Below are positions 34,801 through 43,899 of a stretch of DNA of 64,000 nt, in pieces. How positions within the stretch are numbered: the first letter of the stretch is position 1; every line of letters starts with the position of its first letter. This DNA is from Axinella damicornis (taxonomy: Eukaryota > Porifera > Demospongiae > Axinellida > Axinellidae), in assembly GCA_963931865.1 (NCBI GenBank), contig OZ007506.1, positions 9,194,855 through 9,258,854 on the forward strand, given 5' to 3'. A model generated the notes under the pieces. That model saw nothing but the letters and a program-made list of their open reading frames with translations. It did not search any database and had not been told where the DNA came from. Position numbers and translations under genes: made by a program.

Positions 34801-37800
34801 TCAAGTTGATGCTGGATTTATGCTTGCAGGGTACGTACATGTGTACTACATTGTTGTACTTCTGTACTGACCGTGCACTGACCGTGCACTGGGTTCACAG
34901 GCAGTGTAAAAGCCAGAATGCCGGATCACACGGATCACCAAAAACGCCTCCCCCCCCCCCCCCCCCCCCCCCCCCCAAAAAAAACAAAACCCAGTCAAGT
35001 ATGCCACACTGGCACCACATGCTGAGTCACTGACATGCCAAGCAATGGCGACTGTTTTCCGATACCGGAAGTGCATGTAATTACCGTAACTGTCCATTCT
35101 TTTTTGGGGTCGCATATTTGGTAATCCGGGTGATCCAGTGATCCGGCAGTCCGGCTTTACCACAAGCCCCAGTCAGACTCGAATCCTGTACTATGTTGCA
35201 CCGGCCAACCACATGACCGGGACTGGGCTTGTGTAAAAGCCGGACTGCCGGATCACCAAGATCACCCGGATCACCAAAAATGCCGTCCCCAAAAAAGAAT
35301 GGTCAATTAATGCATGCTGGTGCGACGATTAGCACTTGCATGTAACGCCGGCCATAGCTAAAAATCGTTCTTCACAGTCGCCTCCTACCATACTGACGAC
35401 ACACACGCACACGGAGTCACCGACATGCTAAAGCAAGCAATGGCTATACTGGCAGACAAGGGGAACAAGGCTAATTAGCACTGACAATACCTTTTGTCTG
35501 ACTTGCACAACAGCCCTCCAGTAGTCCTGGGCTTGCTGGTGCTGACACTCCTCACACATCTGGTTGTGAACTACATACTCAACCACAAACACCTGTTGCA
35601 GGATGGTGGAATTCAGCACCTAGGAGGGAAGGGAGGAGGGAGAGGAGGGAGGGGGGAGAAGAAGGGAAGGCAGGAAAGAGAGAGGGAAACGAGGGAGAGA
35701 GGAGGAAGAATGTACTGTCGTCAGTATGGTAGTGCGAGTTGCTAGATAACTTAGTGAGAGTTATCATGGTATATACCAATTTTAGCAAATTTAAGTGAAT
35801 TTGAAAAATCCCTCTTCCTCTCCCCTCCCCCTCGATTCCTCTTCCTTCTCTCTCTTCCTCCTCCCTGTTCCACTTCCCCCTCTCCCTTCCTCCTCCCTCT
35901 CTCCCTTCCTCCTCCCTCTCCCCCTCTCCTTCCCCTTCCCTCTCTCTCTTCCTCCCCCCTCCCCTCTCCTCCCTCCCTCCCCCTTTCCCTTCCTCCTGCC
36001 TCCCTCTCTCCCCATCTTCTTGTTCCCTCCCTCTTCTCCCCCTCTCTCCTACAACCTGATCTCAGATACCTCCTTCTGTACAGTAAGCTTGACTTTAACC
36101 CTCTTGGAGTGGGGCTCAGTCCACACAAAGCCAGCATCCACCAAGTGAACTTTGTTCAGTCCCTTTAGCCTCTTCAGACAAACGCCGAGCAGCTCCCGCG
36201 ACTCCAGAGTACATGACAACCATGCAGATGGAGGCTGGAGGTATCTGGTGAGTGTACGTGTGTGCATGAGTGTGTGTGTGTGTGTTTGTGTATGTGTGTA
36301 CGTGCAGGGGCGGATACAGGATTTATGAAAGGGGGGGGCACCATATATTAAACGCTGCCGGAGGCAGTGCATAGAGGCGCGTAGTGCTGATCAGTCCGCG
36401 CGAAGCGTGGAAAAAAATTTTGACCTTCATTTTTCGCTTCTCAGGATGGGCTCTCGTGGCACCTTCACGCTTTGCACTGCAAGTTCCAGATGTACGAGGA
36501 TTGCAGGTCCCAGGGCCGCCACATGAGCTTCTTCCTTCCTCGAATTTCGCTCACGAACGTAATACGTACGTACACAGAGGGGTATACTAGATCGTGGTCT
36601 CGTTCCCAAGCCGTTCGGTTTCAGGCAACGCACGATATTGCGAGCTAAGGAGCCAGGCCAGGAGTTGCAACGTAGCGGCAGCAAGTTAGTAAGGAGGAAA
36701 ATAAAGTGATGAAGAAGCAAAAGGGGGGGGGCACTGGCCCCCGGTGCCCCCCCCCCCCCCCCCCCCCCCCTAGATCTGCCACTGACGTGTGTGTGTGTGT
36801 GTGTGTGTGTGCATGTATGTGTGTGTGTGTGTGTGTATGTGTGTGCATGTATGTGTGTGCATGTGTACACATGTACAGACCGTCCACGAGCAAGTTAAAC
36901 GGCACACACGTTTCACTCGCGAGCCACTCTCAAGTCGCTCGCAAGTCAAGTTGCGAGTATGCGTGTACTAGTGTGATTTGCCCCAGGTGAGATCATGCTC
37001 ACTACTGGCTGTTACTTGAGTGTACATACTGGCTGGTATAGGTACACAGCAGTACCATTGTAGCTCCCCCCCCCCCCCCCCCCCCCGCCAGCTGTATAAA
37101 CTAATGAACACTGAAGTTGTGAAAGACATATAGACAGGTAGCTAAGTAGGCCTGGGCATATAGTGCTCAATATTTTACCCCGCGCACGCATGCGCAAAGT
37201 GGGGTTAAGCAATCGGTTTTGTCCGTCTGTCAGTCAGTCTGTCGTCTGCCTGTCAGGCGAAAAAAGTTGAAATCTCGCTACATAGACCTCATAAACCATC
37301 TAAAGGAGTCAAACAGTAGCAAATAGCAAAAAAAACCCTGTTCTATGTGTACCTGCCTGAAGTCAAGGCGCTTCGTTTCGCTGTATTTCAGCTATTTCAT
37401 AACTATTCATAACATTGGCTCCACCTCTGTGACCTCAAAGTCCCATCAAGAACAGGACATGTAGTGCATTTGGAAACTTCATGCTTCGAGATGACCGCTA
37501 GGAAACAGTATTTCCCACGATTTATGTACTTCACAGACGTCGTGACTATTCATTAGGCTGTTTTTTCCAGCTATTTCCTATTATTCGCAACATTTGGCCC
37601 CACAATCTGAACGCTGTTGTATGTACCGTAAGCGGTCACTCCCACAACTTGGATGTGGCCATAGACTAACACAGTATACGCGATAGCACCCGTTCAATGC
37701 GCATCGGCAGAGAAGTCATGTCGATTGAATTTGTAGCTGCACTGTATCCTGTAGAAGTTCTGCGCGGGGTATGTGTACACCTCTAGTTAGAATAATGCTT

Positions 37801-40708
37801 TGCAGCACTGCTCATTAAACCAGTCAGTTATGCTCAGATTTTAGAGGAAAATGCTCATGAAAATGCTCAATTTATCGCAGAATAACTTGCCCACCGAGCA
37901 ACTGAGCCAGGTACTTTTAGGCAGGAATTGGACTAGTACCTGGTCTATCATCACCATCACTAAGTCTATCATTACGATGACTATAAGTCTGTCACTGTCA
38001 TCCATTTTCTGCCAGTGTGCATGCTGCCAATGAGTGCAAAACACAATCAAAAATCATGTACGGTAGTCTCTCGAAAATACGCCCATGGGCGATGAATTTA
38101 GAATCTGCTCAAAGAGGGGGATGGGCGTATTTTCGAGGACCCCTCTCCCAAAAATAGGCCCACCTTTGACTCAAAAGTAGGCCCACCCTTGACTCGAAAG
38201 TAGGCCCACCCAAGTACATGCGTATACGAGTGCAATACTGCAACAGTCATTGTAGCAAGGCTTAACTACTACTAGTCCCGGAGTTTCTTGGTGAGCAGGA
38301 ACAATCTCTTCGTGTGAGTAGCAAACAAGACACAGCAGGACTGCTTCAATGACGTAGAGTGTGCAGACTATCTTCGGGACTTGCCGATTGCTGTTGCTTT
38401 CAAGAAATCCGTAGTGCGCTGCTAGTGCTACGCTAGGCGATTGCACACGCTAAGACACAAACATGCAATGCACAGTCTCATGTCATGCATTCAGTACACA
38501 GCTGATTATGCAATGGCATGAAACATAATGAAATTCATTGCAAATAGTACCGCGATAGCCAGCCTTCATTTCTTAGTCCAACCTCTTTGACAGTGCTTCT
38601 ATTCAAGTGCTTTCCTGTTTGAGCTAATAGGGTGGGCGCTAATAGGGTGGGCGTACTTTCGAGTAATAAATGACCCTTTGCAACAACTTGTCACGAAAAA
38701 GGGGGGTGGGCGTATTTTTGAGGGTGGGCGTATTTTCTCGAGACAACGGTAATTCTCAAAAATGCTTGCTTATGCCTGAATAATGCTCACAAGTATGCAT
38801 AAAGCTCGTTTTAATTAATAAACTCTTTAAGGCCCACATTTCTTTCTCTAGGTCATTTTCAGTCTATAGAACACTTAAACATACCCTAATTTCTGTTCCC
38901 TGGCGTTGCTGGGCTCGAAACTGCTCACACAGGTAATTTCAGCTATACTAAGCGTATACGTGACTTAACCACGCCCACCAATTAACGGACTTGCAATCAA
39001 GTCTCCCGAGAAATGGCAACCAGCTGTAGCTGAAAAATGGGCGATGCTGGAAATGGAGGCCCTACAAAGCCAGACGGCTACTTTCTGACCCCATTTATGC
39101 CAAAAACGATGGAAATGGCCCTCCCAGTGCCGGCCAGGACCTTTATACCGCGGAGCCCAGACACGGCCATGCTGTTTGCACCCTCCGGGTGCACCCACCC
39201 ACCTCCCCCTGTCCCGCCCTTTCTGCTGTTGCAGAACCTATCTCCCAAGGACATTGCCGGATGTGACATCATGAAGCTGAAAGTCCCACATTGCAGATAT
39301 GCAACGTTAGGACTTAAAGGGTTAATTAATTAACTTAATGATCGCCTTATATGCCCAGGCCTACAGCTATAAGTGTATGCATGTGGTAAAAATGGATGCT
39401 CAGTTCTCTTTTCCTTTCGGTGTGCGACTCAGTCTGTGACAGGACTCATCTAGACAGAGACAGAGAAGAAAACAGCGAAGATGCAGATGAGGACGACCTA
39501 CATGGGGAGGAAGAAGCAAATCATATGTTTGTATGCGAGTTCGCTTTAGTCATTTCATTACACACACTATGTACTTACATTGGACAGGGTATCATCAACT
39601 GCTGAGCGAAGGTTTGGGTCCATGTCAATATCTGAGGAGTCTGACGTCTGCCTTCTGGCTTGTACTGTGAGACAAATCCAAGGTACGGAATTTCTCGACC
39701 AGTCGGTGGTGAAGCTTCCTGGTTGGCAGTTCAACAGTCGTTTTCAAGGGCATTGACTATGAAGACATAGTAGCTTGTTCGGCGCTCTAGCTCTTGGTCG
39801 ACCAACAACGCTTCCCGTTTGATGCGCACACCCTCTTCTTCCAAGCGAGCCTTGATCTCTTGTAGAGTGAAGCCATTCTTTAACAGGATAACAACTCTTC
39901 TTCGACTCTAGTCTTGTCATCGTACCGGGAGAGCACAGTAAACTGACTCAGCAACTATTGACACGAGGTGGAGCACATGCTATAAGTAACTCCACCCGCA
40001 CCTGTGCGCCGCGCGAGCGTGCACATACTGTACTGTACTCGAGTACAAGTACTCATACGAGTTTGTGCGCTTGCGAGTTAGCCCACCCGGCTTGCAAGTA
40101 CTAAACCGTTAGTGCACGGGTCAGATGAAGGTCGCGTGCAGATCACTCGCGAGACTCTCGCACGTGCCATTTAACTTGCTCATGGACGGTACCCCAAGTG
40201 TGTGTATGTATACCCATGTACGTGTGTGTGTGAGCACATGTGTGTGCATGTGTGTGCATGTGTGTGTGTGCGCGTGTGTGCGCGCGTGTGTGCATGTACA
40301 TGTGTGGGTGTGCGTATACATGTACATGTGTGTGGGTGTGCGTATACATGTGTGTGGGTGTGGGTATACATGTGTGTGGGTGTGCGTATACATGTGTGTG
40401 GGTGTGCGTATACATGTGTGTGGGTGTGCGTATACGTGTGTGGGTGCATGGGTGTGCACGTGTGCATGAGTATGTGCATGTATGTGTGACTAGTGTGTGT
40501 GTATGGGGTGCTTGCACAGCTTCATTCCCTACATGCAGTGTATACCACATACCTCTCACATCCTCTGCAAAAGTACAGCTGTGACTGTTTCGGTATTCCC
40601 TCTGTGATGTCAACTTGCATTCGCAGGCATGCCACACACATGTTGGCTGAGTTGGGCTCTATTGGAGTCCCACACTGACAGCAAAGGCTGAATGTAAAAT
40701 GTGTGTGT

Positions 40709-40756
<48 letters not shown>

Positions 40757-42692
40757 GGGAGCAAATGACAGTACTTAATACAGCAGTACTACCAGCATAA
40801 TGGCCAAAGAAGCTACAAACGGGACTCTGCAAAAGCTGGGCTCTGGACTGGACTTGACTATGGACTGGACTGGACTGACCAAAACAGCTGTACACATACA
40901 GCAAACGTCACCAAAGCTATGAAGGGTCGTCTCCAGCTCTGTCTCAAGCTGCTTCCTAGCCTGTTGCGGCATCTTCTCCTCGATATAGGTCAAAGGTCAT
41001 GTGCATATTTTTTCATGAGCTTCAACAATGGGCTCAAACTACAGTCATGGATAACATGGGACTATTCCTTCTGGTTCTACACTTCACAAAAGGCTGGAGT
41101 TTGGTAATAACCGCTCTTCTAATCCGTCAAGCAGGTAGAGCATCCTAACTGGAGAGTTTGACGATGGTTCTTTCCAACAAATGTGTGTGACCTCCTTAAG
41201 AAACAGTCGATACAAGTCATGGATGCTCAAAACCAGTACAGAACCCACAAGAATTCAGCCATAGCCACTTTCGTTGAAGCTCAATAAATATGCACGTGAC
41301 CTCTCAGATATCGAGGAGACGATGTCGCAACAGGCTAGGAAGCAGCTTGAGACAGAGCTGGAGATGACCCTTCATAGCTTTGGTGACGTTTGCTGTCTGT
41401 CCAGTCCAGTCCATAGTCCAGTCCGGTCCATAGTCCAGTCCAGTGCATGGTCCTTTTACAGAGTCCTGCTAGCTACAAACATAGTTTGGTTCCCAGACCC
41501 TTCTTGGGCGGAACGGGCGGAGGGGAGGGAGAGGGAAGGGTCTGGTGAATAACATTACCCTAGCGCGGATCCACGGAATTTCGTAATAAATTATTGGCAA
41601 TGTGTGAAACCATGAATATACTCGTTGCTCATACACCTGTAAATGCTAACAGCACAGCCACATGCAAGTCAAAGATGACAGTCTGCAAACCAGTCTTTCG
41701 ATGCCAGCAGGGTGATCGGGGAAGTCTGCACGGCACTACAACAGGTGCGAGTGATCGAACATTTTCGTGTGAAGTGCGCGCGGCAGTACCTTGCTGAGCC
41801 AGCGTTTGTGTGCAAGAGTTGCTTCAATACGGTCGAGAAGTACACGGAGACCAAACAGACGGTAACTGCAACGCTAGAAACAGCCTTCACAGTCACAATC
41901 ACGTAATGCCGTAAGTTCATAAGCCACTTGACCCGAGTTGGAAGCGACACGAATATAGAGTCTACATCCATGCCGCTGACAAACTGATAACCATGTAGTA
42001 GAACTTGTACCTGCTCTGCCCGTCTGCCACAGCGCGCTGAATAGCTGCATCAAACAAATCACTGGTGTAACTAGCTATCTAACTGCCGCCATATTGCTAA
42101 TAATTTTATTCACGATTCGCACCTACTCCAGATTTGTGTTTTTTTTCCCTCATCAACACTGACGGCTGGAATGCAGCCGTGGATCCGCGTTAGGGCAAGG
42201 TTATTCACCAGACCCTTCCGTCTCCCTCCCGCCCGCCCACCCTGCCCTCCCCGGAAACGAAACACAGAAGAGTCTGGGAACCAAACTACTACAAACACCA
42301 ATTGCACATGCGCAATCCAAAGTGCAACCACGGGTTTTTTTTGCTTGTGATGGCTGTGTTTGGTACTAGTCTCGCGGGCCAGTCGCTCGCCACACACAGT
42401 GGGTGTGGTGAGAGGCTGGCCTGCGAGACTAGTTTGGTACACTAACAGAATCCTTGCAAATCTGTCATCTGGTGACTCCACTACAAGGAATAGTCTCGCC
42501 GGCCAGACTATACAAGGAATTTCTCCAACCTGTTCTTGTCAAGATCTATCGATATCCCAGGCCCACACGCGAAACGAGGAAGTGGGCCTAACGACACTTG
42601 GCAAAATTCCCGTATGTATTCAGTAGCTGTACTCACATCATCACTTGAGATGCAGACGACAGCGTTGCACTGCCTGCCTCCAGGTATTCCAT
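21313..42692 (-). CDS. NMD3: NMD3, 60S pre-ribosomal subunit nuclear export adaptor, complete
   Basis: Twelve exons on the minus strand: 42637-42692, 40553-40687, 36070-36244, 35491-35619, 30067-30236, 29882-29978, 29085-29202, 28663-28800, 27621-27726, 25549-25621, 24707-24899, 21313-21470. Phases join to 515 aa; human NMD3 is 503 aa. Signatures in order: MEYLEAGS start, zinc-ribbon LCCQCG, MCVACL and FCRGCERY, CTLESRELLG, VDAGFVWTEPHSKR, ILQQVFVVEYVV, KKTFLYLEQL, RIKESHDGIDFYF, NTYNYKYTFSVEIVPVCK, CRTHLGHLLNTGD, LVKKSYGDKRRR, DFLEDLEEDKQYRRNVNIY, and a C-terminal tail with IEEMLQQMTLGD resembling the leucine-rich export region. Family role: binds nascent 60S subunits via Rpl10 and carries them to CRM1/XPO1 for nuclear export. 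Exon 8 ends at the GTGAGA donor (28662) because this keeps frame into TDVWVV. Most introns are filled with repeats. Confidence 0.96.
21930..22983 (+). pseudogene. Ty3/gypsy-type pol fragment, antisense in NMD3 last intron
   Basis: An open frame covers the reverse transcriptase fingers and palm: YSDVFQEGLG, RICGDFRVTVN, FTKLDLSQAYQQ and the active-site motif YIDDILITGE. It continues to the connection region (DYLGYVID, LGLLSYYGKFL) and breaks off at the start of RNase H (LLLACDASAY). There are in-frame internal losses after the active site and before RNase H. Gag, protease and integrase are absent and there is no ATG at the start. This is a dead retrotransposon remnant opposite in strand to NMD3. 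Confidence 0.85.
23220..23346. mobile_element. Foldback element 1 beside the gypsy remnant
   Basis: Inverted arms begin GATCTACTACGTCGACG and end in the imperfect complement TTGACGTAGTAGATC. The arms contain GGAGGTTATGCG-type blocks. Related to the foldback at 23443-23541 through GGAGGATAAA and TTATCCTCC. Confidence 0.75.
23443..23541. mobile_element. Foldback element 2 beside the gypsy remnant
   Basis: Arms TCCTTTGATGTACCACG and ATGGTACATCAAAGGA enclose a tight hairpin of CGGAGGATAAATCGGTTATC and its reverse complement around TATGACGTCTTA. Confidence 0.75.
23639..23936 (+). mobile_element. Probable gypsy LTR with polypurine tract
   Basis: A polypurine tract AAGAGGAGGAAA at 23627-23638 is directly followed by TGTGGTATCTG, and the segment ends in TCTAGCACA. 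That gives a 298-bp TG...CA unit placed as the 3' LTR of the pol fragment at 21930-22983, with foldbacks between them. No second LTR is visible in the window. Confidence 0.5.
25848..25925. repeat. Lone family B end
   Basis: TAGCCTAGTTCCCAGGCTCC followed by CCCAGCTTTTTGTCGCATAC resembles one arm of the palindrome at 45232-45331, without a matching second end nearby. Confidence 0.5.
26949..27497 (+). mobile_element. Family D element with VNTR in NMD3 intron
   Basis: It has the family order: ATTAAGAGTTACCGTGTGTATG, GGGTGGGACTGA, CGAACCTCGAAATCTGC, TGGAATCTTCCAGAACGGC. A degenerate array of GAGGCGGACGCGATCGGGGA-like units follows, with the end AGCTGAGCGAGCAAAGCTAC. The array here uses GAGGC rather than GAAGC units. 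Confidence 0.65.
27740..27830 (+). repeat. GT-rich tract after NMD3 exon 9 boundary
   Basis: GTGTGTGTGGGTG-type repeat; on the NMD3 sense strand it is a CA tract ending near the acceptor at 27727. Confidence 0.8.
27876..28370 (+). mobile_element. Family A element in NMD3 intron
   Basis: Forward copy from CGAGGGGCAACTACGC through both modules (CAGCACGGTGAGTTTCGGCA and CACCACCAAGGTGAGTTTTA), ending near AACGTTAATTAATTATTTAC. The outer right end is missing. Confidence 0.65.
28865..29084. repeat. C30 run plus CT tract (purine on NMD3 sense strand)
   Basis: C30 at 28867-28896, then CT-rich sequence to 29080. On the NMD3 sense strand this is GA-rich and begins directly after the donor of the exon at 29085-29202. 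Confidence 0.8.
30237..30350. repeat. GA tract (pyrimidine on NMD3 sense strand)
   Basis: About 110 bp of purine-rich plus strand directly upstream, in NMD3 sense, of the exon at 30067-30236. It forms an extended polypyrimidine tract running into the acceptor. Confidence 0.8.
30530..30660. repeat. Two family B right ends
   Basis: GGTAGGCCTGGGAACGAGGCTA (about 30530-30551) and GGTAGGCCAGGGAATGAGGCTA (about 30628-30650), both preceded by an ACCRAAGAACAG block, resemble the right arm of the foldback at 21056-21186. Confidence 0.55.
30866..32106. mobile_element. Three-tier foldback element in NMD3 intron
   Basis: Outermost arms: GGGCCTATGGAAAAGCTGG at about 30871 and its reverse at about 32071-32098. 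Middle arms: about 31005-31215 and 31770-31990, with AGTGTAGGACAGAAGCTAAA and CATGCTTATTCAAGTTGC. Inner arms: about 31226-31386 and 31508-31668, with GGTTACGGGATACTCGTGC. Each tier is inverted about the same centre. The open frames inside are arm artefacts. Confidence 0.75.
32182..32800 (+). mobile_element. Family A element in NMD3 intron
   Basis: Nearly full forward copy: CGAGGGGCAACCGCACTCC, both donor-like modules, then TTACGCGGCACAATTTTTCC and CCAGGAGTGTAATTA at the right end. Confidence 0.7.
32993..33515. mobile_element. Foldback element with TGGAC tandem ends and 9-bp duplication
   Basis: The ends GGGCGTCTTTATTCACTGGA and CCAGTGAATAAAGACGCCC are inverted, followed inward by tandem TGGAC/GTCCA and arms of about 200 bp. 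The duplication GAGAAATCA lies at 32984-32992 and 33516-33524. It interrupts an older minus-strand open sequence that resumes on the other side. Arms carry AGGTCAAAGGTCATGTGCAT, shared with 40821-41468. Confidence 0.85.
33525..34127. other. Anonymous NMD3 intron sequence
   Basis: The minus strand of 33525-33710 continues the open sequence broken by the foldback at 32993-33515 and has several Cys. I do not recognise a family. The remainder is AT-rich without features. Confidence 0.35.
34128..34402. mobile_element. Foldback element
   Basis: Arms of about 65 bp: AAGAGTTCATA...ATAACAATAAGAGTGTGCAA and the reverse TTGCACACTCTTATTGTTAT...GAACTCTT, both continuing into CCATATGGTATC. Confidence 0.75.
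34905..35171. mobile_element. Family C element, short copy
   Basis: The ends GTGTAAAAGCCAGAATGCCG and CCGGCAGTCCGGCTTTAC are inverted, each with GGATCACC-type tandems inside. It contains a C27 run at 34950-34976. Confidence 0.65.
35227..35470 (+). mobile_element. Family C left-end fragment
   Basis: GGGCTTGTGTAAAAGCCGGA followed by GGATCACC tandems and the family C interior. The right inverted end is missing. Another family C interior piece (GTTGCTAGATAACTTAGTGA) is at 35711-35758, so fragments flank NMD3 exon 4. Confidence 0.6.
35620..35712. repeat. GA tract (pyrimidine on NMD3 sense strand) before exon 4
   Basis: Plus strand is GGAGGGAGAGG-like up to the exon edge at 35619, giving an extended sense-strand polypyrimidine tract at the acceptor. 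Confidence 0.8.
35810..36060. repeat. CT tract (purine on NMD3 sense strand) after exon 3
   Basis: About 240 bp of almost pure CT on the plus strand. In NMD3 sense it is a GA tract starting about 10 nt after the donor at 36069. The same intron ends with the opposite tract at 35620-35712. Confidence 0.85.
36250..36890 (+). repeat. GT tracts and C24 run
   Basis: GT-rich at about 36250-36300 and 36785-36870, G9 at 36723-36731 and C24 at 36747-36770. The 36250-36300 tract is a sense-strand CA tract next to the NMD3 exon 3 acceptor. Confidence 0.85.
37066..37086 (+). repeat. C21 homopolymer
   Basis: Run of 21 C in NMD3 intron 2; G on the gene's sense strand. Confidence 0.95.
37335..37760 (-). 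repeat. Reverse copy of the 3.0-4.0 kb host repeat
   Basis: Contains the reverse complements of 3955-4030 (AGTCAAGGCGCTTCGTTTC) and 3065-3135 (GATAGCACCCGTTCAATGCG) without the family E insertion between them. Confidence 0.55.
38061..38749. mobile_element. Family E MITE, copy 2 (reversed)
   Basis: Left end CGGTAGTCTCTCGAAAATAC (one change from CCGTAG) and right end GTATTTTCTCGAGACAACGG. It carries two to three units of the minisatellite seen in copy 1, in reverse. Confidence 0.7.
38750..40190. other. NMD3 intron 2 sequence without a named feature
   Basis: Short open frames exist (for example plus 39037-39333 and an acidic one at 39396-39605), but none has a family signature or a consistent splice setting. 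I call no gene here. Confidence 0.4.
40200..40495 (+). repeat. GT-rich 22-bp minisatellite
   Basis: About six units of TATACATGTGTGTGGGTGTG plus CG at 40315-40440, flanked by looser GT/CATG repeats. It is just downstream, in NMD3 sense, of the exon 2 donor. Confidence 0.85.
40701..40755 (+). repeat. (GT)11 followed by G33
   Basis: GT tract at 40701-40722, then 33 G to 40755. On the NMD3 sense strand this is C33 then CA repeat ending about 13 nt before the acceptor of exon 2 (40688). Confidence 0.95.
40821..41468. mobile_element. TGGAC-type foldback in NMD3 intron 1
   Basis: Arms about 40838-41036 and 41271-41450 contain tandem TGGACTGGAC/GTCCAGTCCA, CACCAAAGCTATGAAGGGTC, and AGGTCAAAGGTCATGTGCAT or a decayed version. 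The terminus GGGACTCTG is inverted as CAGAGTCC. GCTACAAAC flanks both sides but is offset on the right. Confidence 0.65.
41482..42288. mobile_element. TIR element with 9-bp duplication in NMD3 intron 1
   Basis: The 807-bp element starts TAGTTTGGTTCCCAGACCCT and ends GTCTGGGAACCAAACTA, with TIRs of roughly 90 bp. CTACAAACA is duplicated at 41473-41481 and 42289-42297. The interior open frame (41712-41906) has CARQYLAEPAFVCKSC, a loose Cys pattern, but no recognisable transposase. Confidence 0.85.
42367..42431. mobile_element. 65-bp foldback with 9-bp duplication
   Basis: The ends TAGTCTCGCGGGCCAG and CTGGCCTGCGAGACTA are inverted. GTTTGGTAC is duplicated exactly at 42358-42366 and 42432-42440. 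Confidence 0.85.
42491..42510. mobile_element. 20-bp micro-insertion with 9-bp duplication
   Basis: TAGTCTCGCCGGCCAGACTA is a near-palindrome using the same TAGTCTCG terminus as the 65-bp element 60 bp away. TACAAGGAA is duplicated exactly at 42482-42490 and 42511-42519. It appears to be two transposon ends with no interior. Confidence 0.75.
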
Positions 42693-42889
42693 TGCGACTC
42701 GACTAGGTGTAGCTACATGAGCTACATACACATGTATCCACGTGCACGCGCACGTGGACAATAAGAAATATTTTCGTTCTCGTATTTAGAACAGTTTGTG
42801 GTCACGCGGCCTGTATATATGTATGTGAACGTGAACAATGGACACTCACCATCTGCAGCAAGAAACGGTATGTTGTGTGTCCATATCAT

Positions 42890-43071
42890 ACACACACCCA
42901 CACTGACACACCACACATGCCACACACGGCCGCACACACACCACACACGCCGCACACACACCACACACGTCGCACACACACCACACACATCGCACACACA
43001 CCACACACGCCGCACACACACCACACACGGCCGCACACACACACACACCACACACGGCCGCACACACACAC
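42890..43071 (+). repeat. 18-bp CA-rich minisatellite
   Basis: Units of about CACACACCACACACGCCG repeat nine to ten times. The Val/Cys-rich and His/Thr-rich frames across it are repeat artefacts. Confidence 0.85.
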
Positions 43072-43290
43072 TAGCCTCGTTCCCAGGCCCACACGCGAAA
43101 CGTGGAAGTGGGCCTGATGACACTTGGCCGTATGTGCTGAGCTCAGCAGTCTTGATTTCGGGTAGGCGAATCACGTTCGTCCATTTCCAATTACTGCGTG
43201 TAGTTATGCTGACTGTGCACATACGGGAATTTTGCCAAGTGTCACCAGGCCCTCTTCCGCATTCCGCGTGAGGGCCTGGGTATGAGGCTA
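43072..43290. mobile_element. Family B element inside the CA minisatellite
   Basis: The ends TAGCCTCGTTCCCAGGCCC and GGGCCTGGGTATGAGGCTA are inverted. Flanks are CACACAC on both sides, so a duplication cannot be told from the repeat. Confidence 0.7.
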
Positions 43291-43647
43291 CACACACCGC
43301 ATACACACACCACACATGACACACGCCACACACACCGCACACACATACCACATGACACACGCCACACACGCCGCACACATACACACACGTGCACGCCCCA
43401 CACAGCCGCACACACACACCACACTTGCCGCACACGCACACCACACATGACACATGCCACACACCCTCCACACACACACCACACACACACACCCACCACA
43501 CACACACACCCACCACACACACACACCACACACACCATGCACACACATACATGTACACACACCACACACGCCGCACACACACCACACTCGACACACACCA
43601 CACTCGACACACACCACACGCCCACCGCACACACACCCACCACACAC
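43291..43647 (+). repeat. CA-rich minisatellite, right part
   Basis: Continues the CACACCACACACGCC pattern with GACACACGCC variants, then ACACCACAC runs. Confidence 0.85.
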
Positions 43648-43854
43648 TAGTCTAGCTGCTAGACTCTCCTCTCCCTCCCGGAAATGAAGTAAACGTGGAA
43701 GGGAGAGGAGGGTCTAGCAGAACCTGCACGGTTTCTTGTTGCATGATGTAATGAAGCTATAATGCTCTGTAGACTGTACTAATTGTGTTAACGATTTCTA
43801 ATTGCCGAGCGCCTTAGTGCGAGGCAACTAATCGTGCAGCGTAGTCACATCGCG

Positions 43855-43899
<45 letters not shown>

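Noticed and set aside
39396..39605. Acidic 69-codon frame as an NMD3-independent exon
   Set aside because: No start, splice or family support, and the strand is opposite to the host intron.
40200..40495. CRISPR-like regular array
   Set aside because: Units are contiguous 22-bp GT-rich repeats without unique spacers, and the genome is animal; it is a minisatellite.
42722..43645. 307-codon minus-strand frame rich in Val and Cys
   Set aside because: It is translation of the CA-rich minisatellite; other frames of the same DNA are equally open.
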